From Candidatus Omnitrophota bacterium (GTDB lineage: Bacteria; Omnitrophota; Gorgyraeia; Aquiviventales; Aquiviventaceae): a stretch of DNA of 19,429 nucleotides. The notes beneath the pieces are model-generated. The model did no database searches. It was not told where the DNA came from and worked only from the letters and a program-made list of their open reading frames with translations. The stretch is taken from contig JAHFGZ010000014.1 in the NCBI GenBank assembly GCA_023247155.1, positions 1-19,429 on the forward strand. Reading direction: 5' to 3'. Below are positions 9,335-17,521 of this stretch, in pieces. The position numbers were made by a program, and so were the translations under genes. The stretch's first letter is position 1, and every line of letters starts with the position of its first letter.

Positions 9335-9982
9335 TCATGTGTGTTCGTGGGCGGCGGCCGCGGGCACCACGATGTCGCTGATGCAGCAGGGCACCCACAC
9401 CGCCAGCACGATCGTCACGAACGCGGGGAAGACGAACCGCACGTCCGTCAGCCACGCCGTGAACCCGAAGGAGATGAGGTACAGCAGCGAGGCGGCGCTG
9501 CTGACGAAGATGTGCGCGCCGTGCGAGAAGAGGTGGCTGCCCGTCACCCGCTCCTCCGCCCAGAAGCCGCCCACGATCCCCAGCGCGAGGAACGGGAAGA
9601 AGAGCTGCGGGTGATCCACGATGCACATGTGGAGCTCCATCGTCTGCCCCAGCAGGAGGCCGCCCCAGTACGGGAACACGTAGTCGCTCAGGCCGCACGG
9701 GATAATCGTGCCAAGCGCCCCGACCACCAGCGCCCGCAGGACGTGGCGCTCGTGCCGCCAGAAGAGCGAGGTCGTCGCGATGGCCGAGAGGCAGATGTGG
9801 AGCGGGTGGAAGAGGTGAAAACTGGCGCGCGCCTGCGCGAATAACATGTCGGCGCGGCCGCCGTTGAGGTGCTGGGTGGCGAACCACCAGACCGCCGCCA
9901 TCGCCACGAGCGACCCGACGATGGTGTACGGCAGATGGTGGGCGAACTCTTCAGCCAACAGGCTCCATCGTCTCTTGGTCAT
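9335..9982 (-). CDS. Histidine-rich six-helix membrane protein, function unknown
   Basis: I do not recognise this 215-residue protein. About six hydrophobic helices are visible: YTIVGSLVAMAAVWWFA, LHICLSAIATTSLFW, VLRALVVGALGTIIPC, FFPFLALGIVGGFW, IFVSSAASLLYLISFGF, and FVFPAFVTIVLAVWVPC. Histidines cluster near the membrane: HLFHPLH, HERH, ELHMCIVDHP, HLFSHGAH and a C-terminal HEHT. A Pro-Cys-x-x-Ser-Asp motif occurs twice at the end of hydrophobic helices (PCGLSDYVFP, PCCISDIVVP), which may reflect an internal duplication of a three-helix unit. Metal or heme binding, or metal transport, is possible but unproven. ATG at 9982 overlaps the VanZ-like gene stop (ATGA), which supports the start; the longer upstream frame is a shadow of other genes. 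Confidence 0.8.
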   Translation of the reverse strand: MTKRRWSLLAEEFAHHLPYTIVGSLVAMAAVWWFATQHLNGGRADMLFAQARASFHLFHPLHICLSAIATTSLFWRHERHVLRALVVGALGTIIPCGLSDYVFPYWGGLLLGQTMELHMCIVDHPQLFFPFLALGIVGGFWAEERVTGSHLFSHGAHIFVSSAASLLYLISFGFTAWLTDVRFVFPAFVTIVLAVWVPCCISDIVVPAAAAHEHT

Positions 9983-10377
9983 GACCGCCTCAGCGGACGC
10001 CGCCCCAGCCAGACCCCCGCCGCGGCGCCCAGGGCGTTGGCCGCGGCGTCCAGCAGGTCCGCGGAGCGCCAGGGCAGCAGGATCTGCAGCAGCTCGATGA
10101 GCAGCCCGTAGCTCGTCGCCTCGATCCAGGCCAGCCATAGGCAGGGCCGATCCTCCAGGCGGCCTGCCCTGAGGGCCTGCACGAGCAGCCAGGCGAGGGC
10201 CAGGTACTGGACGGCGTGCACCGCTTTGTCCAGCCAGGGGATCTCCGGCCCCTCGGGAACCTGGATGACGGAGAGGTAGAGGATGGCCGCGGCGCACAGC
10301 CCGGCGGCGGACCACCAGGCCGCCCGGGGCGATCCGGGACGGCGCGGGGAGCGCGGCTCACGCGCTCGCGCAGGAAT
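9979..10377 (-). CDS. VanZ-like membrane protein (start codon abnormal)
   Basis: A short VanZ-like integral membrane protein of about 130 residues with four hydrophobic helices: WWSAAGLCAAAILYLSVIQV, VQYLALAWLLVQAL, LWLAWIEATSYGLLIELLQI and ALGAAAGVWLG. The family signature is clear: WLDKAVHAVQYLALAW, then SYGLLIELLQ, then SADLLDAAANALGAAAG. Family roles are poorly known (teicoplanin resistance for VanZ itself). The frame has no ATG, GTG or TTG ahead of the first helix. Candidate starts are ATT at 10377 (preceded by GGGAG, used here), or a CTG. Alternatively a GTG at 10361, which overlaps the FmdB stop as GTGA like other junctions in this operon, is out of frame by one base, suggesting a 1-nt deletion. 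The family call is good; the start is uncertain. TGA overlaps the next gene start. Confidence 0.72.
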   Translation of the reverse strand: MPARAREPRSPRRPGSPRAAWWSAAGLCAAAILYLSVIQVPEGPEIPWLDKAVHAVQYLALAWLLVQALRAGRLEDRPCLWLAWIEATSYGLLIELLQILLPWRSADLLDAAANALGAAAGVWLGRRPLRRS

Positions 10378-10660
10378 CGCCGCTCCCGCCGCAGGCCCCG
10401 GACTTGCACCCGCCTGATGCCGACGGCTTCTTCGGAGCAGCAGCCTGTTCGTCTTTCTTCTTGGCGTCGGTGTAGCGCTTGCTGCGGTAGTCGGTGATGT
10501 AAAACCCGCTCCCTTTGAACAGGAACCCGCTGCCGCTGCCCAGCAGCCGCTTGAGCCGCCCGCCGCACGCCGGGCACTTCGTGAGCGGCTTGGCGGTGAT
10601 GGACTGGAACGCCTCGTGGCGCCGCCGGCACTTCCCGCACTCGTACTCGTACGTCGGCAT
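10358..10660 (-). CDS. FmdB family zinc-ribbon protein
   Basis: A 100-residue protein starting MPTYEYECGKC, the hallmark of the FmdB / putative regulatory zinc-ribbon family. Four cysteines (C8, C11, C29, C32) form a CxxC..CxxC zinc ribbon, followed by LLGSGSGFLFKGSGFYITDYRSKRY, also typical. The C-terminal third is low complexity (Lys/Ala, then Gly/Ser/Cys-rich SGGCKSGACGGSGDSCASA) with three further cysteines. The function is unknown; FmdB was proposed as a regulator of formamidase and amidase genes, but most homologues are uncharacterised. It begins 4 nt after the dnaJ stop, so it is likely co-expressed with the chaperones. Confidence 0.9.
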   Translation of the reverse strand: MPTYEYECGKCRRRHEAFQSITAKPLTKCPACGGRLKRLLGSGSGFLFKGSGFYITDYRSKRYTDAKKKDEQAAAPKKPSASGGCKSGACGGSGDSCASA

Positions 10661-10664
10661 CTCG

Positions 10665-11804
10665 CTAGGTCCTCAACAGGTCCTTCAGCTTCGCGAGGAA
10701 GGAGCGGCGCGCGGGGTGCGCCTCCTCCCCCAGCGACCGGCCCAGCTCCTCGACCAGGCGCCGCTGGCCGGCGTTCAAATGCGTCGGCGTCTCCACGACG
10801 ACCCGCACCAGGAGGTCGCCCTGGCGCCCCTCGTGCACATCCGGCAGCCCTTTGCCCCGGACCCGGAACACGGTGCCGCTCTGCGTGCCCGACGGGATCT
10901 TCATCGACACCCGCCCGTTCATCGTCGGCACGTCCACCTCCGCGCCCAGCGCCGCCTGGGCGAGGTGCACCGGGTACTCGACGAGCAGGTGCGGCCCGTC
11001 CCGCTGGAAGATGGGGTGCGGGTTGATCCTGAGGTGGACGTACAGGTCGCCCCGTCCCCGCGTCCCGCCCTCCCCTTCGCCGGAGAGCCGCAGGCGCATG
11101 CCGGACTCCACCCCCGCGGGCACCTTGACTTCGATCCGCCGCTCCACCGCAACGCGTCCCTCGCCCCGGCACTTCGGGCAACCCTTCTTCACCTGGCTGC
11201 CCTGCCCGCCGCACCGATGGCAGGTCCGCGCGATGACCATGAAGCCGGCCGACTGGCGAATCTGCCCGCTGCCGTGGCAGGTGGAGCAGGTGGCGCGCTC
11301 GCCCCCTTCCCCGCGGCACTCCGGGCAGAGCTCGCGCCGCGGCACCGTCACCGTCTTCGTGACCCCCTTGGCCGCCTCCTCGAAGGAGAGTGAGAGCTCA
11401 AACTCCAGGTCCGACCCGCGCCCGCCGCCGCGACGCCGGCCGCCGCCCCCGCCGAAGAGGTCGAAGCCGCCGAAGAGGTCCTCGAAGATCGAGCCGCCGA
11501 CGCCGAGGTCCCGGAAGATGCTGGAGAAGTCGGCCCCGCGGAAGATGTCCTCGGTCGAGTAGCGCTGGTCGAACCCGGCGTGGCCGTACTGGTCGTAGAC
11601 CGACCGCTTCTGCGGGTCCGTCAGCACCGCGTACGCCTCGGAGATCTCCTTGAACCGCTCCTCCGCGTCCTTCTTGTGCTCCGCGCCGACGCGGTCCGGG
11701 TGGTGCTTCAGCGCGAGCGCCCGGTAGGCCCGCTTGATGTCCTCGGTCGTCGCGGACTTCGGGACGCCCAGGATCTCGTAGTAATCCCGCTTCGTCGTCG
11801 GCAT
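10665..11804 (-). CDS. dnaJ: Chaperone DnaJ (Hsp40, type I)
   Basis: A 379-residue type I J-protein that stimulates DnaK ATP hydrolysis and delivers unfolded clients. It has the J domain (residues ~7-72) with HPD at 35-37, a Gly/Phe-rich region (IFEDLFGGFDLFGGGGG), four CxxCxGxG zinc modules (CPECRGEG, CSTCHGSG, CHRCGGQG, CPKCRGEG) and two C-terminal beta domains (VPAGVESGMRLRLSGEGEGG; IPSGTQSGTVFRVRGKGLP). Length is normal. I use the ATG at 11804 (MPTTKRDYYEILGV); the open frame extends upstream into the preceding small gene but that extension is not J-domain sequence. It starts 4 nt after that gene and has no CIRCE of its own, so its expression probably depends on readthrough from hrcA-grpE-dnaK or a promoter I cannot see. 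Confidence 0.97.
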   Translation of the reverse strand: MPTTKRDYYEILGVPKSATTEDIKRAYRALALKHHPDRVGAEHKKDAEERFKEISEAYAVLTDPQKRSVYDQYGHAGFDQRYSTEDIFRGADFSSIFRDLGVGGSIFEDLFGGFDLFGGGGGRRRGGGRGSDLEFELSLSFEEAAKGVTKTVTVPRRELCPECRGEGGERATCSTCHGSGQIRQSAGFMVIARTCHRCGGQGSQVKKGCPKCRGEGRVAVERRIEVKVPAGVESGMRLRLSGEGEGGTRGRGDLYVHLRINPHPIFQRDGPHLLVEYPVHLAQAALGAEVDVPTMNGRVSMKIPSGTQSGTVFRVRGKGLPDVHEGRQGDLLVRVVVETPTHLNAGQRRLVEELGRSLGEEAHPARRSFLAKLKDLLRT

Positions 11805-11808
11805 CAGC

Positions 11809-12138
11809 TCACACCAAACCCGCAAGGGATAACAGCGCAGCCGACTGTCGCTCCGCCTCGATCTGCATGGTGGGAACCTCGACACCCTTGAGCCAACGAC
11901 GTTCCCACAACGCCAGCGTCACCTGAAGCTCGGCCAGGACGGCCTGGGTCTCCAACGGAGCATCGGGGGCAATCCACTCCGCAAAATACTTGCTCTCCTC
12001 AAGGAGGCTGGCGACGGCCTGACGGTTCGCGGGATTCCCCCCGAACGACGCGACCCGAGCCAAATCCGCCGCCAACCCTCCAAGCCTGATGTGCAGCGGA
12101 TCTCGCGAGAAGCGCTCGCGCACCCCAGCAGCAATCAT
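11809..12138 (-). CDS. Small helical protein of unknown function, partner of DUF5674 gene
   Basis: An unrecognised protein of about 109 residues with no membrane segment or signal peptide, predicted mostly helical: RLGGLAADLARVASF, NRQAVASLLEESKYFAEWIA, TQAVLAELQVTLALWERRWL. It begins right at the DUF5674 stop: ATG at 12138 shares the TGATG, while a GTG at 12141 overlaps as GTGA and is an alternative start. GGAAGG just upstream is a fair Shine-Dalgarno. It ends 4 nt before the dnaJ ATG. Codon usage and G+C look a little less extreme than in the neighbouring chaperone genes, consistent with later insertion, though I have not calculated this. Tight pairing with DUF5674 suggests the two work together; a toxin-antitoxin role is only a guess. 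Confidence 0.78.
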   Translation of the reverse strand: MIAAGVRERFSRDPLHIRLGGLAADLARVASFGGNPANRQAVASLLEESKYFAEWIAPDAPLETQAVLAELQVTLALWERRWLKGVEVPTMQIEAERQSAALLSLAGLV

Positions 12139-12476
12139 CACCCTTCCAGGCGCTCCCGCACGACCCCCTCGATCTGTTGGCGCAACGCCGCATCCTCAAT
12201 CGTCAACTTTCGATTGCCCTGTTTGGGGCGGATATTAATCAGCGATTCAAAACGGACTTCACGGCTGTCAGGGATCCAATCCGCTCCCCACACGTCCCCC
12301 TGCTGGCTGCCATCTTCCAACAGGGTCGCCTCGCAATCCGCGTGCAGCGCCCCGCCGCCGGCGACCACGCCACGGCGAACATCCACGGCCAACTTGATAT
12401 AGGTCTGTAACACCTCCGCCATCTCACGAAGTTGCTGATCCGTCGCGCGCTCTCGAATGATATACATCATCGGCAT
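12138..12476 (-). CDS. DUF5674 family protein
   Basis: A 112-residue cytoplasmic protein that I recognise as DUF5674 by its pattern: MYIIRERATDQQLREMAEVL, then TYIKLAVDVRRGVVAGGG, LHADCEATLLEDGSQQGDVW, GADW and SLINIRPKQGNRKLTIED. Its function is unknown. The conserved GGGALHADCE and WGADW carry His, Asp, Cys, Glu and Trp residues that could form an active or metal site. Starts at 12476, 12470 and 12467 (ATG in each case) are all possible; I use the first. It begins just after a terminator-like hairpin behind dnaK and overlaps the small partner gene by GTGA or TGATG. The pair sits between dnaK and dnaJ, an unusual place. Confidence 0.82.
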   Translation of the reverse strand: MPMMYIIRERATDQQLREMAEVLQTYIKLAVDVRRGVVAGGGALHADCEATLLEDGSQQGDVWGADWIPDSREVRFESLINIRPKQGNRKLTIEDAALRQQIEGVVRERLEG

Positions 12477-12481
12477 CGCTC

Positions 12482-12525
12482 AAAAAGTGTCAGACACTTC
12501 ACAACGCGCGGGAAGTGTCTGACGC

Positions 12526-12527
<2 letters not shown>
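12482..12527 (-). terminator. Terminator-like hairpin after dnaK, made of two copies of a palindrome
   Basis: Read on the minus strand, AGCGTCAGACACTT pairs with AAGTGTCTGACACT across a 13-nt loop, with one G-U wobble, and is followed by five T residues (12482-12486). This is the form of an intrinsic terminator, and its first arm overlaps the dnaK TAA. Each arm is itself close to a palindrome: AAGTGTCAGACACTT at 12485-12499 is perfect, and AAGTGTCTGACGCTT at 12513-12527 is near-perfect. The structure may therefore be a REP-type repeat pair that also works as a terminator, separating dnaK from the DUF5674-dnaJ unit. Confidence 0.6.
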
Positions 12528-14395
<1,868 letters not shown>

Positions 14396-14403
<8 letters not shown>

Positions 14404-15073
14404 GGTGCGCCCCTTTATCTTCTCTCGCTGTCCTCCGCTCCTCGTCCTCGATCTTCCGATCGTTTCGTTTCGCCACTTTCACAATCGCCGGGCGGATCAC
14501 CTTGCCGTGCATCGTGTAGCCGACCTGGACCTCTTCCGCGACGGTGTCGTCCGCGACCCCGTCGCCGGCCTCGACCTGCGCGACCGCCTCGTGCCTGTGC
14601 GGGTCGAACGGTTCGCCCACCGTCGGGATCCGCTTGACCCCCTCCTTGTCGAGGAGGCCGAGCAGCTGCCGGTAAATCAGATGGACCCCTTTGATGATCG
14701 CCTCAATGTCCGACTGCTTGCGAAGCCCCACGGGCGTACATGGTTCTCCTTCTCCCGCTGCCCGTGGGGCGGAGTCCCGAGCGAGCCCCGCGTTGGCGGG
14801 GCGAGCCGAGGGATCCACGGCGAGGAGCGCCTGGTCCAGGCTGTCCACGATGGGCAACAGCGCCCGCACGACCGACTCGGCCGCGTAGCGGAGGAACTCT
14901 TCCTTCTCGCGGTGGAGCCGCTTCGTCGCGTTGTCCGCCTCGGCGAGGGTGCGCAGGTATTGGTCCTTGGCCTGCTGCACCTCCCGCTTCAGCCGCTCGA
15001 ACTCCTCGGCCGCGCCGGATGGCCCGCCCGCCCCGGCCTTGGGGGGCGGCTCGTGCCCGCCCTTACCGCTCAT
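14396..15073 (-). CDS. grpE: Nucleotide exchange factor GrpE (with in-frame insert)
   Basis: A 225-residue GrpE, the ADP/ATP exchange factor for DnaK. The acidic/flexible N-terminus leads to the long dimer helix (~22-80: FERLKREVQQAKDQYLRTLAEADNATKRLHREKEE), then helices SDIEAIIKGVHLIYRQLLGLLDKEGVKRI and the beta domain GEPFDPHRHEAVAQVE .. GYTMHGKVIRPAIVKVAK. All family motifs are present. An extra ~33 residues (about 88-120, DPSARPANAGLARDSAPRAA.. to ..LRKQ) sit between the end of the long helix and the four-helix-bundle segment, where other GrpE proteins have a short link. This insert is coded by two DNA hairpins. The ATG overlaps the hrcA end by 11 nt, and the TAA lies within dnaK. Confidence 0.95.
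14725..14802. repeat. Paired palindromes inserted in frame in grpE
   Basis: Two hairpins lie side by side in coding sequence. GCCCCACGGGC (14725-14735) pairs perfectly with GCCCGTGGGGC (14760-14770). GCCCCGC (14785-14791) pairs with GCGGGGC (14796-14802) around a GTTG loop. They correspond to the ~33-residue segment absent from typical GrpE proteins. The second hairpin shares TTGGCGGGGCG with the hairpin in front of hflX. Confidence 0.75.
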
Positions 15074-16112
15074 CCCAGCGGGTGAGCAGCTCGGTGACGC
15101 AGCGGCTCACGCCCTCCACCAGCGCGCGCAGGCGCGGGTAGTCCATCCGCTTCGGCCCCAACACGCCGATGCCGCCCACGACCGCGTCTCCCGCGGCCAC
15201 CGGAGCGGTCAGGTAGCTGCACGCCTCCAGCCCCGCCACCTGCACCTCGCGCCCGATGCGCACCCGGACGCCGTCCGGCGCGATGTCCTGCCGGATGCGC
15301 GCGAGCAGCGCCTCTTCCGCGTCGAGCCCCTTCAGCAGGGCGTGCGCCTTGCGCGGGTCGTTGGCGAACTCCGGCTGCGAGACGAGGGCGCTCGTCCCTT
15401 CCAGGACGAACCGCTCCTCCGGCTCGGTCGACAGCGCCTGCTGGAGGATATCCAGCGAGCGCTTCACGACATGGTAGAACGAATCGCGCTCGGCGAGCAT
15501 CCGCCGCTCCAGCGACTCCATGAGCTCGCGGCACGAGAGCCCGCCCAGCTCCGTGTTGATGAAGCGCGCCAGCGCCACCGCCTCGTCGCGCGTCATCGGC
15601 TCGACGATCTCGACGACGTGCGAGGCGATCATCTCGTCGTTCGCGATGAGGACGCAGAGGATCTTCCGCACCCCGAGCGGCACGAACTCGACCTGCCGCA
15701 CGCGGCTCTGCTTCACGGTCGGGACGACCGCGAACCCGGCCTGCTGGCTCAACGCGGCCAGGGCGGCGCTGGCCCGCTCGAGCAGCAGCTCCAGATCCAC
15801 CTCCGCGGGCCGGATGAGCAATTCGATCTGGCGCAGCTCATCGAGCGAGATTCGCCGGACGTCCATCACCGAATCCACGTAGAACCGGTAGCCCCGGTCG
15901 GTGGGAACCCGGCCCGCCGAGGTGTGCGGCTGCGAAAGGTACCCGTCCCCCTCCAGCTCCCCCATGATGTTGCGGATGGTCGCCGGGCTGAGGCTGGAGC
16001 GCAGCTTCCGGGCCACGAACTCGGAACCCACCGGAGAGGCGCTCGCAATGTGCGCCTCGATGATGAGCTCGAGGATCTTATTTCTCCTTTGCTCAAAATC
16101 AGTTACGCTCAT
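15063..16112 (-). CDS. hrcA: Heat-inducible transcription repressor HrcA
   Basis: A 349-residue HrcA, the repressor that binds CIRCE and is stabilised by GroEL. The N-terminal winged helix is visible (RRNKILELIIEAHIASASPVGS, LSPATIRNIMGELEGDGYL, then QPHTSAGRVPTDRGYRFYVD), followed by the GAF-like dimer domain and the C-terminal GGIGVLGPKRMDYPRLRALVEGVS. I choose the ATG at 16112 (MSVTDFEQRR) because GAGG lies about eight bases upstream; the ATG at 16133 lies within the CIRCE operator and is rejected. It is the first gene of the heat-shock operon and so represses itself. TAA at 15063-15065 lies within grpE. Confidence 0.97.
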   Translation of the reverse strand: MSVTDFEQRRNKILELIIEAHIASASPVGSEFVARKLRSSLSPATIRNIMGELEGDGYLSQPHTSAGRVPTDRGYRFYVDSVMDVRRISLDELRQIELLIRPAEVDLELLLERASAALAALSQQAGFAVVPTVKQSRVRQVEFVPLGVRKILCVLIANDEMIASHVVEIVEPMTRDEAVALARFINTELGGLSCRELMESLERRMLAERDSFYHVVKRSLDILQQALSTEPEERFVLEGTSALVSQPEFANDPRKAHALLKGLDAEEALLARIRQDIAPDGVRVRIGREVQVAGLEACSYLTAPVAAGDAVVGGIGVLGPKRMDYPRLRALVEGVSRCVTELLTRWDER

Positions 16113-16126
16113 CAGGCATCCTCTTA

Positions 16127-16153
16127 TTAGCACTCATTAGATTAGAGTGCTAA
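16127..16153 (-). promoter_or_regulatory. CIRCE operator (HrcA binding site)
   Basis: TTAGCACTC-N9-GAGTGCTAA, a perfect match to the CIRCE consensus with the canonical nine-base spacer (ATTAGATTA). It lies just downstream of the -10 hexamer and 14 nt before the chosen hrcA start, so bound HrcA would block transcription of hrcA-grpE-dnaK. No second copy is seen elsewhere in the window. Confidence 0.98.
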
Positions 16154-16158
16154 CAAGT

Positions 16159-16187
16159 AGTGTAGTCAAACCGCCCGGCCTTGTCAA
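16159..16187 (-). promoter_or_regulatory. Sigma-70 type promoter of the hrcA operon
   Basis: On the minus strand, -35 TTGACA (16187-16182) and -10 TACACT (16164-16159) are separated by exactly 17 bases. The predicted transcription start is near 16152, inside the CIRCE operator. The TGA of hflX (16184-16186) lies within the -35 hexamer, so hflX runs directly into this promoter. Confidence 0.85.
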
Positions 16188-17449
16188 GAGCGAAACGAGC
16201 CGAGCTCCGCCATGAGCTTGGCGGGCACCCGGGCGAGGAGCTCGATCATCCCCCCATCCTCCTGGCGCCGCAGGACATGCCCTGACCGGTAGACGGAGGC
16301 CACCACGTCCGAGCGCTCGGCCGGCACGCGCAGCCGGACCGGCTCAACCAACAGCAGCCCGAGCTGCTGGTTGAGCGCCTCGGTGAGCCGCTCCATCCCC
16401 GACCCGGTCTTCGCCGAGAGGACGACCGACGGGCCGTAGGCCCGCTCGAGCGACGCCAGCCGGCCGGGGTGGTCCACGCGGTCGGACTTGTTGAGGAGGG
16501 TGATCCGCGGCTTGGCCTCGAGCCCCAACTGGCGCAGGACCTCCTCCACCGCCTCGGCCTGCTCCGCCGCGAGCGGGTGGCTGGCATCCAAGACATGGAG
16601 GAGCACATCGGCATCCCGCGCCTCTTCGAGCGTGGCCTGGAACGATTCGATGAGGTGGTGCGGCAGGTGGTGGAGGAAGCCCACCGTGTCGGTCAGGACG
16701 ATCGTTTCGCCTCCAGAGAGGCGGACCCGCCGCGCCAGCGGGTCGAGCGTCGTGAAGAGCTGGTCCCGGGTCGTGCTCGAGCCGCCGCTCAAGCGGTTGA
16801 GCAGCGTCGTCTTGCCCGCGTTCGTGTAGCCCACGAGCGCCGCCACCGGGATCTCGCTCTCCTTGCGCCGGGACCGCGTCGCCTCGCGGCGGCGCGCCAA
16901 TCGCTCCAGCTCCTCCCCCAGCCGCGTGAGCCGCGCGCGGATGCGGCGGCGGTCCACCTCCAGCTTCTGCTCACCCGGGCCCCGGGTGCCGATCCCGCCC
17001 CCGAGCCGCGAGAGCATGACGCCCTTGCCCGCCAGCCGCGGGAGGAGGTAGCGCAGCTGGGCCAGCTCCACCTGCACCTTCCCCTCCTGCGACGTGGCGT
17101 GCTGGGCGAAGATGTCCAGGATGAGCTGCGTGCGGTCGATGGTCTTCACGCCCAGCCGCTCCTCGATGGTGCGCTGCTGGGCGGGCGAGAGCTCCTGGTT
17201 GAAGATGACGACCTGCGCCTGCGTGTCGGCCGCCGTGCGGGCGATCTCCTCCAGCTTGCCCAGGCCCAGGAACGTGCCCGCGATGGGCCGGTGGCGCCGC
17301 GCGATGACCGCGGCGGCGACCTGGCAGCCGGCCGAGCGCGTGAGCTCTTCGAGCTCCCGCGCCTCATCCTCCGCCGGCCAGCGCGCGCGAGCCGCCGAGA
17401 AGCGCGGGTCAAGCTGGACGGTCACCAGGACGGCGCGTTCGGCTGGCAT
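16184..17449 (-). CDS. hflX: GTPase HflX
   Basis: A 421-residue HflX, a ribosome-associated GTPase that in E. coli splits stalled 70S ribosomes during heat stress. The N-terminal HflX domain includes RPIAGTFLGLGKLEEI (54-69) and VIFNQELSPAQQRTIEERLG. The linker carries GVMLSRLGGGIGTRGPGEQKLE (143-164) and an arginine-rich coiled coil. The G domain has G1 GYTNAGKT (207-214; Thr where most have Ser), G3 DTVG (254-257), G4 NKSD (320-323) and G5 SAKTG (345-349). It follows miaA after 72 nt; hfq, which lies between miaA and hflX in E. coli, is absent. No Shine-Dalgarno is visible because a hairpin (17457-17476) occupies that place. Its stop overlaps the hrcA promoter. Confidence 0.96.
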   Translation of the reverse strand: MPAERAVLVTVQLDPRFSAARARWPAEDEARELEELTRSAGCQVAAAVIARRHRPIAGTFLGLGKLEEIARTAADTQAQVVIFNQELSPAQQRTIEERLGVKTIDRTQLILDIFAQHATSQEGKVQVELAQLRYLLPRLAGKGVMLSRLGGGIGTRGPGEQKLEVDRRRIRARLTRLGEELERLARRREATRSRRKESEIPVAALVGYTNAGKTTLLNRLSGGSSTTRDQLFTTLDPLARRVRLSGGETIVLTDTVGFLHHLPHHLIESFQATLEEARDADVLLHVLDASHPLAAEQAEAVEEVLRQLGLEAKPRITLLNKSDRVDHPGRLASLERAYGPSVVLSAKTGSGMERLTEALNQQLGLLLVEPVRLRVPAERSDVVASVYRSGHVLRRQEDGGMIELLARVPAKLMAELGSFRS

Positions 17450-17456
17450 GCGGACG

Positions 17457-17476
17457 GCCCCGCCGGTTGGCGGGGC
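17457..17476. repeat. GC-rich hairpin in front of hflX
   Basis: GCCCCGCC (17457-17464) and GGCGGGGC (17469-17476) form a perfect 8-bp stem around GGTT. It ends 7 nt before the hflX ATG and so covers the usual Shine-Dalgarno position. It resembles the grpE-internal hairpin (shared TTGGCGGGGCG). There is no T-run, so it is not a typical terminator for miaA. Confidence 0.75.
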
Positions 17477-17521
17477 GCAGGCAGGCGGATAAGAGGCGGG
17501 CGGAGCGCGAGCAGCAAACCG

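Noticed and set aside
11805..11885. Longer DnaJ with 27 extra N-terminal residues from 11885
   Set aside because: The extra part overlaps the preceding small gene, is not J-domain sequence, and the ATG at 11804 gives the standard DnaJ start.
16113..16133. HrcA start at 16133
   Set aside because: That codon lies in the CIRCE operator next to the predicted transcription start, leaving no room for a ribosome site; the ATG at 16112 has GAGG upstream and gives the usual N-terminus.
17457..17476. Intrinsic terminator for miaA
   Set aside because: The stem is strong, but no T-run follows on the transcribed strand and the hairpin lies directly at the hflX start.
17450..17521. A possible hfq between miaA and hflX, by analogy with E. 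coli
   Set aside because: The gap is only 72 nt and contains a hairpin; it is too short for hfq and no Sm-like sequence is visible.
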